DNA of 54,569 bases, taken from JBAVOR01 sp049692255. Its GTDB lineage: Bacteria > Babelota > Babeliae > Babelales > JACPOV01. The notes under the pieces are model-generated. The model saw nothing but the letters and a program-made list of their open reading frames with translations, was not told where the DNA came from and made no database searches. Numbering within the stretch: position 1 is the first letter of the stretch; each line of letters starts with the position of its first letter. Positions 26,016 to 34,353 of the stretch are shown piece after piece. The stretch spans positions 1 through 54,569 of the forward strand of contig JBAVOR010000008.1 of assembly GCA_049692255.1 (NCBI GenBank), given 5' to 3'. The position numbers and the translations under genes were made by a program.

Positions 26016-27434
26016 ATGCAAATCACGCGTGTTGATGCGAAAATACAAAAAACGCTCGAGATATTTTTTAGATTACATTCTCCATTACCACAGATTATTC
26101 AAGCAATTGCGCAGCACAACTGCACCGCATATTTGGTTGGTGGGGCAGTGCGTGATCTTTTGCTAGAACGTGCATTAATTGATATTGATATCGAAGTACA
26201 TGGACTGACCATGGAACAGTTAGAAGTGGTGCTACGCCCCTTTGGCATTATCAATGTAGTAGGCAAAGCGTATGGGGTATTGCGTCTTGAACGTATGCCT
26301 ATCGATTGGTCTATACCACGTTCTGATGAGCAGGGCCGAAAACCGCACGTGCATGTTGATCCAACGATGGGGTTTGAAGCAGCTGCGCGTCGGCGTGATG
26401 TGACCATGAATGCGCTGGGCATTAATCTACACACGTATCAATTACACGATCCGTTCGGTGGCATCGAAGATATGCGCAATGGCAGATTGCGCGCATGTGA
26501 TGCGCATACATTTGTTGAAGATCCATTGCGGTTTTTTAGAGTGATGCAGTTTGTGGGGCGCTTTTCCATGCAACCAGATGATGAATTGAACTCAATTTGC
26601 ACAACAATGGATATTAGTGCCGTATCGCGTGAACGCATTGAACAGGAATGCAAAAAACTGTTTTTATTGTCACAAGAACCGTCGCGTGGATTACGCTGGG
26701 TAATGGCAATTGGGCGTATGCAAGAGTTTTTACCAGAATTAGCAGCATTGGTGGAAATTGAGCAAGACCCGCGTTGGCATCCAGAAGGGGATGTGTTTGA
26801 GCATACCATGCAGGCAGTGGATGCAGCAGCGGTGCTGAATTATGAATCGGAACAAGAAAAATTAATTGGTATTTACGCCGCATTGTGCCACGACCTTGGT
26901 AAAGTAACAACAACAGAAATAAAAGAGGGCGCGATTACCAGCTATGGCCATGAAATAGAAAGTGCGCGATTGGCTAAACAGATGCTTAAGCGTATTACCC
27001 ATCATGCCCAATTAATCGACGCAGTGGTATTGTTGGTGCGGCAGCATATGATGCCCGGGCAGTTGATAAAACAAGAAAGTGGTGATGCAGCATTTAAACG
27101 GCTTGCTATAAAATTAGCACCTGCTGTTTCTTTGCGCCAACTGGCATTGCTTGCACTTGCAGACACGCGTGGCCGCAATGGCCGTAGCCATGCACCGCTC
27201 ACAGAAGATATGCCCGTCGTTGACGAATTTGTCTCGCGTGTCAAACAGTTAGGCATTTATGAAATGCCAGAGCCGCCATTAATTACCGGTAAAGATTTAT
27301 TAGAAATAGTTGAACCAGGGCCTGAATTAGGCAAACTGGTAAAAGAGTTGTATGCGTTGCAGATTAATGAAGGCATTAGCGATAAAGAGATGCTCTTAAG
27401 CCATGCACGTGCAATGGTGGGCAAAAAAGAGTAG
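26016..27434 (+). CDS. cca: CCA tRNA nucleotidyltransferase (or poly(A)-polymerase-like) with HD domain
   Basis: 472 residues; AAGGAAAAT before the ATG. Class II nucleotidyltransferase head: LVGGAVRDLLL (about 33-43), metal-binding DIDIEVHG (about 48-55), RRRDVTMNALG (about 128-138), DPFGG and the DPLRFFR motif (about 168-174). An HD phosphohydrolase domain follows, with His in FEHTM (about 265) and CHDLGK (about 292-297). It adds or repairs the CCA end of tRNAs; with HD it may also remove 2'3'-cyclic phosphates, as in E. coli Cca. Poly(A) polymerase cannot be excluded. The one tRNA in this window has an encoded CCA, so here the role would be repair. Confidence 0.88.
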   Translation: MQITRVDAKIQKTLEIFFRLHSPLPQIIQAIAQHNCTAYLVGGAVRDLLLERALIDIDIEVHGLTMEQLEVVLRPFGIINVVGKAYGVLRLERMPIDWSIPRSDEQGRKPHVHVDPTMGFEAAARRRDVTMNALGINLHTYQLHDPFGGIEDMRNGRLRACDAHTFVEDPLRFFRVMQFVGRFSMQPDDELNSICTTMDISAVSRERIEQECKKLFLLSQEPSRGLRWVMAIGRMQEFLPELAALVEIEQDPRWHPEGDVFEHTMQAVDAAAVLNYESEQEKLIGIYAALCHDLGKVTTTEIKEGAITSYGHEIESARLAKQMLKRITHHAQLIDAVVLLVRQHMMPGQLIKQESGDAAFKRLAIKLAPAVSLRQLALLALADTRGRNGRSHAPLTEDMPVVDEFVSRVKQLGIYEMPEPPLITGKDLLEIVEPGPELGKLVKELYALQINEGISDKEMLLSHARAMVGKKE

Positions 27435-27441
27435 AGCTGGA

Positions 27442-28806
27442 TTAATCAAGCTCGTCGAGTGATTTTTTAGTCGATGTTGATCCCAACTTGATCAATTGTT
27501 GTTTTGATAAGAATGGAGACTTATCACGCTCTTGTAGGTTTTGGTACAACGGATTTTTAGTAAAAAAAGAGTGAGCGCCTGTTGATATATTTTTCCAAGT
27601 TTGTTTGTCCCACGATTTGGTAACAACTTGCGGTATTTTGAGGGTGCTAGACAATTGGTCTGCTATTTCTCGTACGCGCGGATTATTAGATTGGTCATGA
27701 TTCATTGAATCAAGTACATGTGTCTGTAATTTGCCGGGTTGTTCATGAGTACAAACAGTAATCCAATGTCCCTCGCCTAATCGTGTTAAATGTTCTTTTA
27801 ATTCTCCCTTTGTTGGCTGCTCCATGGAACCAAGTATAAAAAAATGGCATGGGTATTTTTTATTATGCCAATTGTTCGCAATAGTAGGTATGTAGAGGGG
27901 TAACTCGTTCGTATCGCCTATTACAGTGATATAATCTGGAATTATATTTTTGTTAAATTGAGTAATGGTTTTGGTGAGGTTTTCTACTTCGACATTGTCT
28001 GTATATTCAGTTGTATAGTTCGACCAGCGTTTATGCTTAGTATAATATTCCTGCGCTATATTGTGAATTTGTTCTTCGTCAATCTGCAAAGAGGGATCAT
28101 TTTCCAGCGATGTTTGAATATATTCATTAAGCTTGTTTATAAGAGTATATTGTTCAGGAACATTGTTATTGTCCGGATTATTCTTTTGCGCATCTTTTTT
28201 GACCTTGAAATATTCCGCAAGCCAAATAGTGAGAGATTGTTTATTAATAGATGTTTTGCCAGATTTTGATACTGCTATTTTTGCCATGAATGTAGCGAAA
28301 TCCGTGAATCCACCTTGTATCATTGGTTTTGCCGTTCCTGGCTTAGATTCAGCTTCAATAGTGCTGTCTGAAAGCATGAAGACAAAATTGGTGTTGATCC
28401 ACTTAAGAATATGTTGTTGTAAGGCATTTTGTTTTCGGTCTGTTATAACACGTTCTTTTAATTGAGGAATCATGTTGGTTTTAAATGAACTATTAAAAAT
28501 TCTTTTTGATATTGCTTCGTTATCTTCAAGAGAAGCTTCTGGATTTTTAAGAAGTTCTTCGAGAATAGAGATACTATTATATGCACTATGGTAGCCACAA
28601 GTAGCGCCAACTTGTTCAAGGGTTTTATAATTCTTAATTAGTTTCGTAGAATCATCTTTAATTGAAGCTGGTGCTGTAGTCGGGTACTGTTCAAAAAGTC
28701 TGAAATTAGCAAACTTTGATGCAAGTTTGCTGAAAGTTTCCATACCCCATGCGCCCGATGTTGTCATCAGAAGGGTGGTCAAAAGCATTGCAATTTTTTT
28801 ATTCAT
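27442..28806 (-). CDS. Exported putative papain-fold cysteine protease, Josephin-like motif pattern
   Basis: 454 residues from the ATG at 28806, which has GGAGAAA upstream; an earlier in-frame ATG would lengthen the charged N-terminus. Signal peptide 1-21 (MNKKIAMLLTTLLMTTSGAW). The candidate active site has three parts: EQVGATCGYHSAYNS (Gln65, Cys70, His73, Asn77), GEGHWITV (His347) and THVLDSMN (Asp366). Human ataxin-3 Josephin has the same order and local spacing: Gln five residues before Cys, C-x-x-H-x-x-x-N, then HW[FI]TV, then an Asn/Asp in a short strand ending S-x. The distance from Cys to His is far larger here, so an insertion would be needed. Function as a protease or deubiquitinase is inferred. 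Confidence 0.5.
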   Translation of the reverse strand: MNKKIAMLLTTLLMTTSGAWGMETFSKLASKFANFRLFEQYPTTAPASIKDDSTKLIKNYKTLEQVGATCGYHSAYNSISILEELLKNPEASLEDNEAISKRIFNSSFKTNMIPQLKERVITDRKQNALQQHILKWINTNFVFMLSDSTIEAESKPGTAKPMIQGGFTDFATFMAKIAVSKSGKTSINKQSLTIWLAEYFKVKKDAQKNNPDNNNVPEQYTLINKLNEYIQTSLENDPSLQIDEEQIHNIAQEYYTKHKRWSNYTTEYTDNVEVENLTKTITQFNKNIIPDYITVIGDTNELPLYIPTIANNWHNKKYPCHFFILGSMEQPTKGELKEHLTRLGEGHWITVCTHEQPGKLQTHVLDSMNHDQSNNPRVREIADQLSSTLKIPQVVTKSWDKQTWKNISTGAHSFFTKNPLYQNLQERDKSPFLSKQQLIKLGSTSTKKSLDELD

Positions 28807-28839
28807 ATTTTCTCCATTCATTTTAATCTTCATAACTAT

Positions 28840-28868
28840 AGAATATCTTGTTTGTCAATTTTTGTCAA
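28840..28868 (-). promoter_or_regulatory. Sigma-70-type promoter of the Josephin-like gene
   Basis: On the minus strand: TTGACA (28863-28868), 17-base spacer, TATTCT (28840-28845). A second TTGACA overlaps within the spacer. It ends about 33 bases before the ATG at 28806. Confidence 0.65.
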
Positions 28869-28902
28869 ATTGGGGGATAGTTGAGGGATTAGGAGAAAAT
28901 CA

Positions 28903-28945
28903 AAATCCCGCCTCTCTGTTGCCAGGTAAAGACGGGATTTTTTAG
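28903..28945. terminator. Terminator after the small paralogous membrane-protein genes
   Basis: Stem AAATCCCG (28903-28910) with CGGGATTT (28933-28940). Read on the minus strand the hairpin is followed by TTTTGATTTT, suiting the gene ending at 28961; on the plus strand a TTTTTT run follows as well. Confidence 0.7.
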
Positions 28946-28960
28946 ATATTGAGAAAATGG

Positions 28961-29341
28961 TTATCTGTTGCGCATTTCTTGGTCAATGCGCCATTTCAAG
29001 AACTCTTGTACTATATCTTTTGCTAATAAAATGGTTATTGCGCCTATTGCAGTGAATGCGGTGCCAAAAAGAGATAAGCTTAAGCCGCCAACCTTATTAC
29101 TAACTTTCTGCATCTTTGTCTTACAGGTTTCTGGTGTGGTGCATACTTTATGCAGCCCTTTGCTCAACAAGATTATTCCGCAGCAGCCTGCAGTTGCGCC
29201 GAGAGTGGCGATACCGACTACGCGCGCATCATTACCTTGAACGCCTACTGCTGCGCCCCAAACATCATTGAGTGCAGGTGCAGGTTTTGCGGCACTGGTG
29301 AACAATAATGCAGTGAGCATTAACAGTGATATACGTTTCAT
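28961..29341 (-). CDS. Small exported/membrane protein, paralog of the gene at 29369
   Basis: 126 residues; AAAGGAAC before the ATG. Signal peptide (MKRISLLMLTALLFTSAAKP) nearly identical to that of the upstream gene. It then has V-G-[IV]-A-x-x-GA-x-x-x-x-GCCGIILLSKGLHK and a second hydrophobic segment (about 85-110), matching the neighbour's GAGLTVLGLGCLYKG and second hydrophobic stretch. Likely a small inner-membrane protein with two helices after the leader. Gap of 27 bases to its paralog, so one operon is likely. Function unknown. Confidence 0.65.
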   Translation of the reverse strand: MKRISLLMLTALLFTSAAKPAPALNDVWGAAVGVQGNDARVVGIATLGATAGCCGIILLSKGLHKVCTTPETCKTKMQKVSNKVGGLSLSLFGTAFTAIGAITILLAKDIVQEFLKWRIDQEMRNR

Positions 29342-29368
29342 ACGTGTTCCTTTAGTTAATTATTCTAT

Positions 29369-29779
29369 TTATGACATTCTCAGTGTTTTGAACAGAGCAT
29401 TTTTGAATACATGCGCGTAATTCTTCAAGCTGTCTAGGCCACTTGCTTGGAGTAGTACATGAGAACGAAGCAAGTTTTTTTGATTGTCCAGTAAAGTGAT
29501 ACCACTGATAGTGAGACCAGCTCCTGCTACCGCAGCCATAGTGCCATAGATTTTGCTGCGATTTTCACTTGGTTTTCTGATGGCATTTATGCCCTTGTAT
29601 AGGCATCCAAGACCAAGGACTGTCAATCCTGCGCCCGCTATATTTACTCCAGTTAATCGAGGATCATTTTCAGTAATGCCAAAGAACATTGTGTCGACAG
29701 CTTCTTTTAGTCCAAAAGTTTCTGGTTTAGCAGCAGTCGTAAGTAGTAATGCTGTCATTAATAATGCTATACGTTTCAT
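29369..29779 (-). CDS. Small exported/membrane protein, paralog of the gene at 28961
   Basis: 136 residues from the ATG at 29779, with AAAGGAT upstream; an earlier in-frame ATG (MHAKERIL) would put the signal peptide inside the protein. After the leader (MKRIALLMTALLLTTAAKP) come two hydrophobic segments, LTVLGLGCLYKG and an AAVAGAGLTISGI stretch, and a basic C-terminus. Same layout as its downstream paralog. First gene of a two-gene minus-strand unit with a very good promoter. Function unknown. Confidence 0.65.
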   Translation of the reverse strand: MKRIALLMTALLLTTAAKPETFGLKEAVDTMFFGITENDPRLTGVNIAGAGLTVLGLGCLYKGINAIRKPSENRSKIYGTMAAVAGAGLTISGITLLDNQKNLLRSHVLLQASGLDSLKNYAHVFKNALFKTLRMS

Positions 29780-29820
29780 AAGTATCCTTTCTTTTGCGTG
29801 CAATAGTTATCATTTCTAAT

Positions 29821-29849
29821 AGAATATAATTTATAAGTTTGCTTGTCAA
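29821..29849 (-). promoter_or_regulatory. Sigma-70-type promoter of the small membrane-protein pair
   Basis: On the minus strand: TTGACA (29844-29849, perfect), 17-base spacer, TATTCT (29821-29826). The boxes and spacing are the same as at 28840-28868. Confidence 0.65.
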
Positions 29850-29982
29850 ATGGGTGAATTCAGAGAAAGCAGCTAGCTTGAAGGGTTTTCCCGGCTTCTC
29901 ATGAAATAGGTGTGGCTTTGTTGGGTAGGTGTGGTAGACTGTCTGCGACATCAAAAATAGTCAAGTAAAAGGGGCCCATCTG

Positions 29983-30669
29983 ATGAATACCGTTCATGGT
30001 AATGCACTGTATCAATTACTAGCGCATTCTGATGCAATGACCAAGATTATTCTCTTCATTTTATTATTATCTTCTGTGATCTGTTGGACCATATTTTTAT
30101 ATAAAATTATTATGCTCACCATTCGCGTAAAGCAGGTGCGGTATGCGTTGATTCAGTTAAAAGAGGCTCGTACCATTGAAGAAGTGCGTGGGGTGACCAT
30201 CCATTTTGCCAAAACTATGCCTGGCTATCTGATTAGCAAGCAGGTTGCTCTGCTCAAGGGCCTATTGGAAGCAAAGGGTAACCAACTCTTGCTCAGCCCA
30301 GCAGAGTTTGAACTCCTCAAAGAACGCATGGAACAAACGGTTGATGAGCTGGTTTATAACCAAGAAAGCTATTTGCCGGTGCTTTCTAGCAGTGCCGCCG
30401 CTGCCCCACTTTTGGGTCTTTTAGGCACTATTTGGGGTCTAGTCCACGCGTTTGTGAGCGCTAGCCAGAAACAGCAGGCTGATATCGTAACGATGGCTCC
30501 GGGCATGGCAGAGGCCTTAATTACCACCTTTGCCGGGTTGTTGGTAGCATTGCCTTCTCTGATTATGTACCATTACCTGTTTGCCCGTATTCGGTACCTA
30601 GAGCAGCTGTTATTTACTCTGTCTGACCGAGTGCAATGGATCGTATTAACTTCACTGGTAACCCATTAG
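29983..30669 (+). CDS. tolQ: TolQ/ExbB-type proton channel subunit
   Basis: 228 residues with three membrane helices: about 20-42, 130-152 and 162-190. The last two hold the typical SAAAAPLLGLLGTIWGLVHAF and APGMAEALITTFAGLLVALP segments of the MotA/TolQ/ExbB family. The complex uses the proton gradient to drive envelope movements. TolQ rather than ExbB is chosen because tolR, tolA and tolB follow in order. AAAGGGG precedes the ATG. First gene of the operon. Confidence 0.9.
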   Translation: MNTVHGNALYQLLAHSDAMTKIILFILLLSSVICWTIFLYKIIMLTIRVKQVRYALIQLKEARTIEEVRGVTIHFAKTMPGYLISKQVALLKGLLEAKGNQLLLSPAEFELLKERMEQTVDELVYNQESYLPVLSSSAAAAPLLGLLGTIWGLVHAFVSASQKQQADIVTMAPGMAEALITTFAGLLVALPSLIMYHYLFARIRYLEQLLFTLSDRVQWIVLTSLVTH

Positions 30670-30685
30670 TTTTTAGGAGGTAGCT

Positions 30686-31123
30686 ATGAGACGTTCACTG
30701 CGCCGTCGCGCGCACCTGTTACCTGAGGTGGGTTTAACCCCTCTAATCGATACAACTTTAACGTTGCTTATCGTTTTTATGGTAACCACCCCGGCAGCCA
30801 TAGAACATGCCATCAAGCTCGATTTACCTCGTGGTGCTCTGCAAGAGGGAGGCAAGCAGCCGCAAGAATATGTGGTGTCTATCGATAAAAAAGGTGCCAT
30901 TTTTTTTAACAATCGCCCGATCAAGCTCGACCGTTTGGGTGCCGCTGTGCAAGAGTTAGTAGCGCATGACACTAAAAAGCAAGAAAAAAGCCTTTGGGTA
31001 CGAGTGCAGGGTGATACCACAACGGTGAGTACGTTAACGGCAGTTCTTGATCAAGTAAAACTCGTTGGTGGGATTAAAGATGTTAAAATTGCAACACAAA
31101 AAGATACTCCAGCTGTGGTCTAG
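30686..31123 (+). CDS. tolR: TolR/ExbD-type proton channel subunit
   Basis: 145 residues. One membrane helix near the N-terminus with the essential Asp in LTPLIDTTLTLLIVFMVTTP (Asp at about residue 22), then a periplasmic domain with the EYVVSIDKKGAIFFNN strand pair. AGGAGG lies eight bases before the ATG. With TolQ it forms the proton-driven motor. It is 16 bases after tolQ, and its end overlaps the next gene by 44 bases. Confidence 0.88.
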   Translation: MRRSLRRRAHLLPEVGLTPLIDTTLTLLIVFMVTTPAAIEHAIKLDLPRGALQEGGKQPQEYVVSIDKKGAIFFNNRPIKLDRLGAAVQELVAHDTKKQEKSLWVRVQGDTTTVSTLTAVLDQVKLVGGIKDVKIATQKDTPAVV

Positions 31124-32096
31124 CCTATGGTCGAGCAGTGAGCGTATTATTGGCACATGCCTTATTGGTTCATGCATTATTCATAGCATCGCGTTGCTTG
31201 CCTTGTTGTTAACAATGCACGAGCAACCGTTGGCAGTATTTTTAAATACGCACATTGATATATCAAATATTGTACTTGTGCCATTAGCAAAGAATATGAA
31301 TCAGTTGCGTACAGCACGCCCCGCTCATTCTTCTCCTGCTATGTCACACTCACTTCCAGCTGGGCCTGTATTGCAAGAGCCAGGAGCATCAATACACCAA
31401 CAAGAAAAAATAGCAGCACCGAGCACGGGGACCTTTTTAACGCCGTTAGTAAAAGAGAAAAATAAAAAACAATCAGTAGCAGCAGCAAAGAAGAAATCTG
31501 AATTAGCGGTGCAGCCACCTAAGAGAAAAACGAAAAAAGAGCTGTTGCAAGAAAAACGAGCAGCGCGCCAAGCGGCATTAGCAGAGAAAAAGAAGCAACA
31601 CAATAAGGAAGAGTTACCACCCAAAAGTAGGCCTATTGAGCAAAAAGAGCCGCGACCAGAGCAAAAATCGGTTGCTAAAGCATCACATGCATTACCGTCA
31701 ACAAAACCAGGGCCTCAGGCATTAATATCGCAAGGTGCACAGTCAGCAATGTCAGCATCGGGTCCTTCAAGTGCATCAGCAGATACTGAGAGCATCCAAT
31801 CGGCGTCTGCCGATGAAAAGATCTATGTAGGGCTGCAAGAATGGCAAGCGCTGCAAGTGGCACAAGAAATTCAAGAAGGTATTCGGAGCGCGTGGCACCC
31901 ACCGGCTGGCATAGTGCCGGAAACAGTGTGCACCATTTTAGTAACCGTTGCGGCGAACGGTGCGGTGAGTGATGCAACGATACAACAACCATCAGGGGCA
32001 TTAATGTATGATATCGCGGCGCGCAATAGTATTTATGCTATCACCTTTCCGCGCTCGGCGTATGGTAAACAGGTTATTATAACGTTTGATCGGTAA
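31080..32096 (+). CDS. tolA: TolA/TonB-type energy-transducing protein
   Basis: 338 residues from the ATG at 31080, inside the end of tolR; a later start would lose the membrane helix (about residues 23-46). After the helix comes a long Lys/Ala/Glu-rich region (about 110-210, for example KRAARQAALAEKKKQ) able to span the periplasm, then a C-terminal TonB/TolA domain from about residue 255 with IRSAWHPPAG, TILVTVAANGAV and a SGALMYDIAARNSI segment. TolA links the TolQR motor to the outer membrane. Sequence cannot fully separate TolA from TonB; the tolB gene next door favours TolA. Confidence 0.82.
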   Translation: MLKLQHKKILQLWSSLWSSSERIIGTCLIGSCIIHSIALLALLLTMHEQPLAVFLNTHIDISNIVLVPLAKNMNQLRTARPAHSSPAMSHSLPAGPVLQEPGASIHQQEKIAAPSTGTFLTPLVKEKNKKQSVAAAKKKSELAVQPPKRKTKKELLQEKRAARQAALAEKKKQHNKEELPPKSRPIEQKEPRPEQKSVAKASHALPSTKPGPQALISQGAQSAMSASGPSSASADTESIQSASADEKIYVGLQEWQALQVAQEIQEGIRSAWHPPAGIVPETVCTILVTVAANGAVSDATIQQPSGALMYDIAARNSIYAITFPRSAYGKQVIITFDR

Positions 32097-32109
32097 GGGG
32101 GTTTTGCAT

Positions 32110-33447
32110 ATGTGTACGTGGATAAATAAATTTTATATGAGCGCTTTTATTATATATTTTGGCTGTGTAGCGCAAGAAAACATGCAATTATCAGTCAGCG
32201 TGACTCCTGCCGCACCCGCGCGCAAAATGTCATTGGCGGTGATAACTATAGATCAAGCCGTGCAGCGCAATCAACTATTACATCAATTTGCACATGCCGT
32301 TGGGGCATTGCTACAGCAAGGCTGTTGGCAAAAGAGTGGATTTGCTGTTTCGTATGCATCTCAAGAAAACAAGCCAACGCTGAGTGCAGTGAAAAAATAT
32401 GGATCACAGTATGATTTAGCACTTTTTTTTAATATGGCAGCTGATGCAATGCTTGAATGGCGCCTGTACGATGTGCGTACTGCATCGATGATTAAAGGGG
32501 GCAAAGGGCGTATGCAAGAATCGCTAGAGAAATATCAAGCAGAGCTTCTAGCTGATGAGTTGCAAACGGTGCTGACCGGCAAACAATCATTTTTTGCTAC
32601 ACGCATTGCATTCTGTCGCCAGGTGCGTGAAAAAGGGCGCGTATGCAAAGAGTTATGCATTAGTGCGCCATATAAGCACAAGGATATACAAGATCAAATA
32701 ACCGTTCTTACACAAGGGTTCAATATTTTTGCGCCACGCTGGAATAAAGATCCGTACATGCCCTTGGTGTTTTATTCGCAAGCAACTGATATTAATGTGC
32801 GTTTAGTATCCATTAATTTATCAAGGCAAAAGCGCGTCATTTCCAATTTGACGGGACTTACTATGCAGCCAACATTCTCTCACGATAACCGGGAAGTGGT
32901 CTATTGCGTCACTGAACAAGGGAAGTTGCAATTACATCGTTACACCGCGCGTACCGCAGAGTCGCCCGCAATTATACGTCCTTTTATTAGTAATGAAGGG
33001 AATAACTTTGCACCGCAACTGTGCAGTAATGGGGATGTTATTTTTTGCAGTGATGAGTTAACTAAAACGCCACACATTAATTGGTATAGAGCAGCCAGTG
33101 GCACCATAGAATTAATTACTACCGATGGTTATTGTGTATGCCCTACATTGTGTGAGCAGACCGGTTTATTAGCCTATTGCCGCCGTGTGGCAGGACATAT
33201 GCAGTTGTTTGTCTATTCGAGTGAATCAAAGAAGCATGAACAACTTACCTTCGATGCAACTACTAAGGATGAGTGCAGTTGGTCTCCGTGTGGTACGTAT
33301 CTGGCATTTGCCGCTGATGATGGCAAATGTTCTCGCATAGCATTGTTGAATCGTATTACTAAAGAGCATATTTGGTTAACTCCAGAAGGGCAACAATGCA
33401 CCTATCCATCATGGTCTGGCACGTACAAAGTGCCGTTGCGCGTATGA
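32110..33447 (+). CDS. tolB: TolB-like periplasmic beta-propeller protein
   Basis: 445 residues. The ATG at 32110 has AAGGGGG upstream and begins a signal peptide (to about residue 22). An N-terminal alpha/beta domain is followed by propeller blades; several carry the TolB signature, for example PTFSHDNREVVYC and a later SWSPCGTYLAFAADD (near residue 395) and a final YPSW. TolB works with TolA and Pal at the outer membrane during cell division. No pal gene follows in this window. Gap to tolA is 13 bases. Confidence 0.82.
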   Translation: MCTWINKFYMSAFIIYFGCVAQENMQLSVSVTPAAPARKMSLAVITIDQAVQRNQLLHQFAHAVGALLQQGCWQKSGFAVSYASQENKPTLSAVKKYGSQYDLALFFNMAADAMLEWRLYDVRTASMIKGGKGRMQESLEKYQAELLADELQTVLTGKQSFFATRIAFCRQVREKGRVCKELCISAPYKHKDIQDQITVLTQGFNIFAPRWNKDPYMPLVFYSQATDINVRLVSINLSRQKRVISNLTGLTMQPTFSHDNREVVYCVTEQGKLQLHRYTARTAESPAIIRPFISNEGNNFAPQLCSNGDVIFCSDELTKTPHINWYRAASGTIELITTDGYCVCPTLCEQTGLLAYCRRVAGHMQLFVYSSESKKHEQLTFDATTKDECSWSPCGTYLAFAADDGKCSRIALLNRITKEHIWLTPEGQQCTYPSWSGTYKVPLRV

Positions 33448-33530
33448 ATTGCGTAGATGAAAATGTACAGGCATTACAATAGTTGCTATGCTTGGTGCGG
33501 TTATATATTTTTAACACAAAGGGCATTTTT

Positions 33531-34220
33531 ATGATGATGCATCGTATGGTATGCGTGCTGACTCTTGTAGGTGGATTGCACCTGTATGCAACTGACGGTT
33601 TGCCAGAACAAGGGTTAGAGCCTGTCGAAAAACAGACTGAAAAGCATGAATCAAAGAATGAAAATAGTGGTTATCAACCAGGTAAAGCACTGTTCGATTC
33701 TATTAAGAAAAATTTGCAAAACTATGATTCACAAGAAATGCTGAACGTATCGCTTGGTGTGAGCGGTGCTTGTGCAATAGCAGAACTAATGCGTGGCCTA
33801 AGTCGCGCAGGTGCTGCCCTTGTTTCAGACAAAGCAGCGCAAGGTATGATTAAATCACCACGCATTTCAGGCTTCGGGCTTTTATCTACGGTAATGGCTG
33901 GATATGGGCTTACCTATGTTGAATGGGGAAAAGTACTCAAAGCAACCAATGGAGAAGAATTAAATGCGCTTATCCCACGGGAAACATGGGAAGCTTTTGG
34001 TGCTGCGGCATTAACTATGGGGCTGCGCGCATTGACAAAGCCACGTCTGTTGCAATTCGGTGTATGGGGTGGACTTTCTGCAGCAGCATTTGTGCGCGCA
34101 TCACAACAAGATGATTCGATGGTGAACAGCTGGTTAGCAGCGGCTAAGCACAAAGGGCAGAATGTCCTTGCGCAGATTTCTGCAAAGATTGAGCAGTTGA
34201 AACAAACAAACATCAATTAA
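33531..34220 (+). CDS. Exported/membrane protein of unknown function
   Basis: 229 residues from the ATG triplet at 33531, preceded by AAAGGG; an upstream in-frame TTG gives a less likely leader. Signal peptide (to about residue 21, ending LYA). A charged segment (25-60) is followed by hydrophobic, Gly/Ala-rich stretches (about 75-95, 110-130, 150-190) that may be membrane helices. It follows tolB by 83 bases at the place where pal often lies, but has no OmpA/Pal peptidoglycan-binding motif. A strong terminator follows. Confidence 0.6.
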   Translation: MMMHRMVCVLTLVGGLHLYATDGLPEQGLEPVEKQTEKHESKNENSGYQPGKALFDSIKKNLQNYDSQEMLNVSLGVSGACAIAELMRGLSRAGAALVSDKAAQGMIKSPRISGFGLLSTVMAGYGLTYVEWGKVLKATNGEELNALIPRETWEAFGAAALTMGLRALTKPRLLQFGVWGGLSAAAFVRASQQDDSMVNSWLAAAKHKGQNVLAQISAKIEQLKQTNIN

Positions 34221-34242
34221 TTTTTACCAATAATTTCTGTTA

Positions 34243-34278
34243 AAGGCCTCTCTGAATTACAGGGAGGCCTTTTTTGCT
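34243..34278 (+). terminator. Rho-independent terminator
   Basis: Stem AAAGGCCTCTCTG with CAGGGAGGCCTTT around a five-base loop (one mismatch), then a T run. It ends the tol region unit. Confidence 0.85.
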
Positions 34279-34280
34279 TT

Positions 34281-34309
34281 TGTCAAACTGCACTTTTAAT
34301 GGTATAGTA
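34281..34309 (+). promoter_or_regulatory. Sigma-70-type promoter
   Basis: TTGTCA (34281-34286), 17-base spacer, TATAGT (34304-34309), five of six in each box. Transcription should start near 34316, so the in-frame ATG at 34315 would have no leader and the ATG at 34354 is the better start. Confidence 0.65.
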
Positions 34310-34353
34310 GAGATATGAAATACCATATATCTAAAACGAGGTTATTGGCTGAA

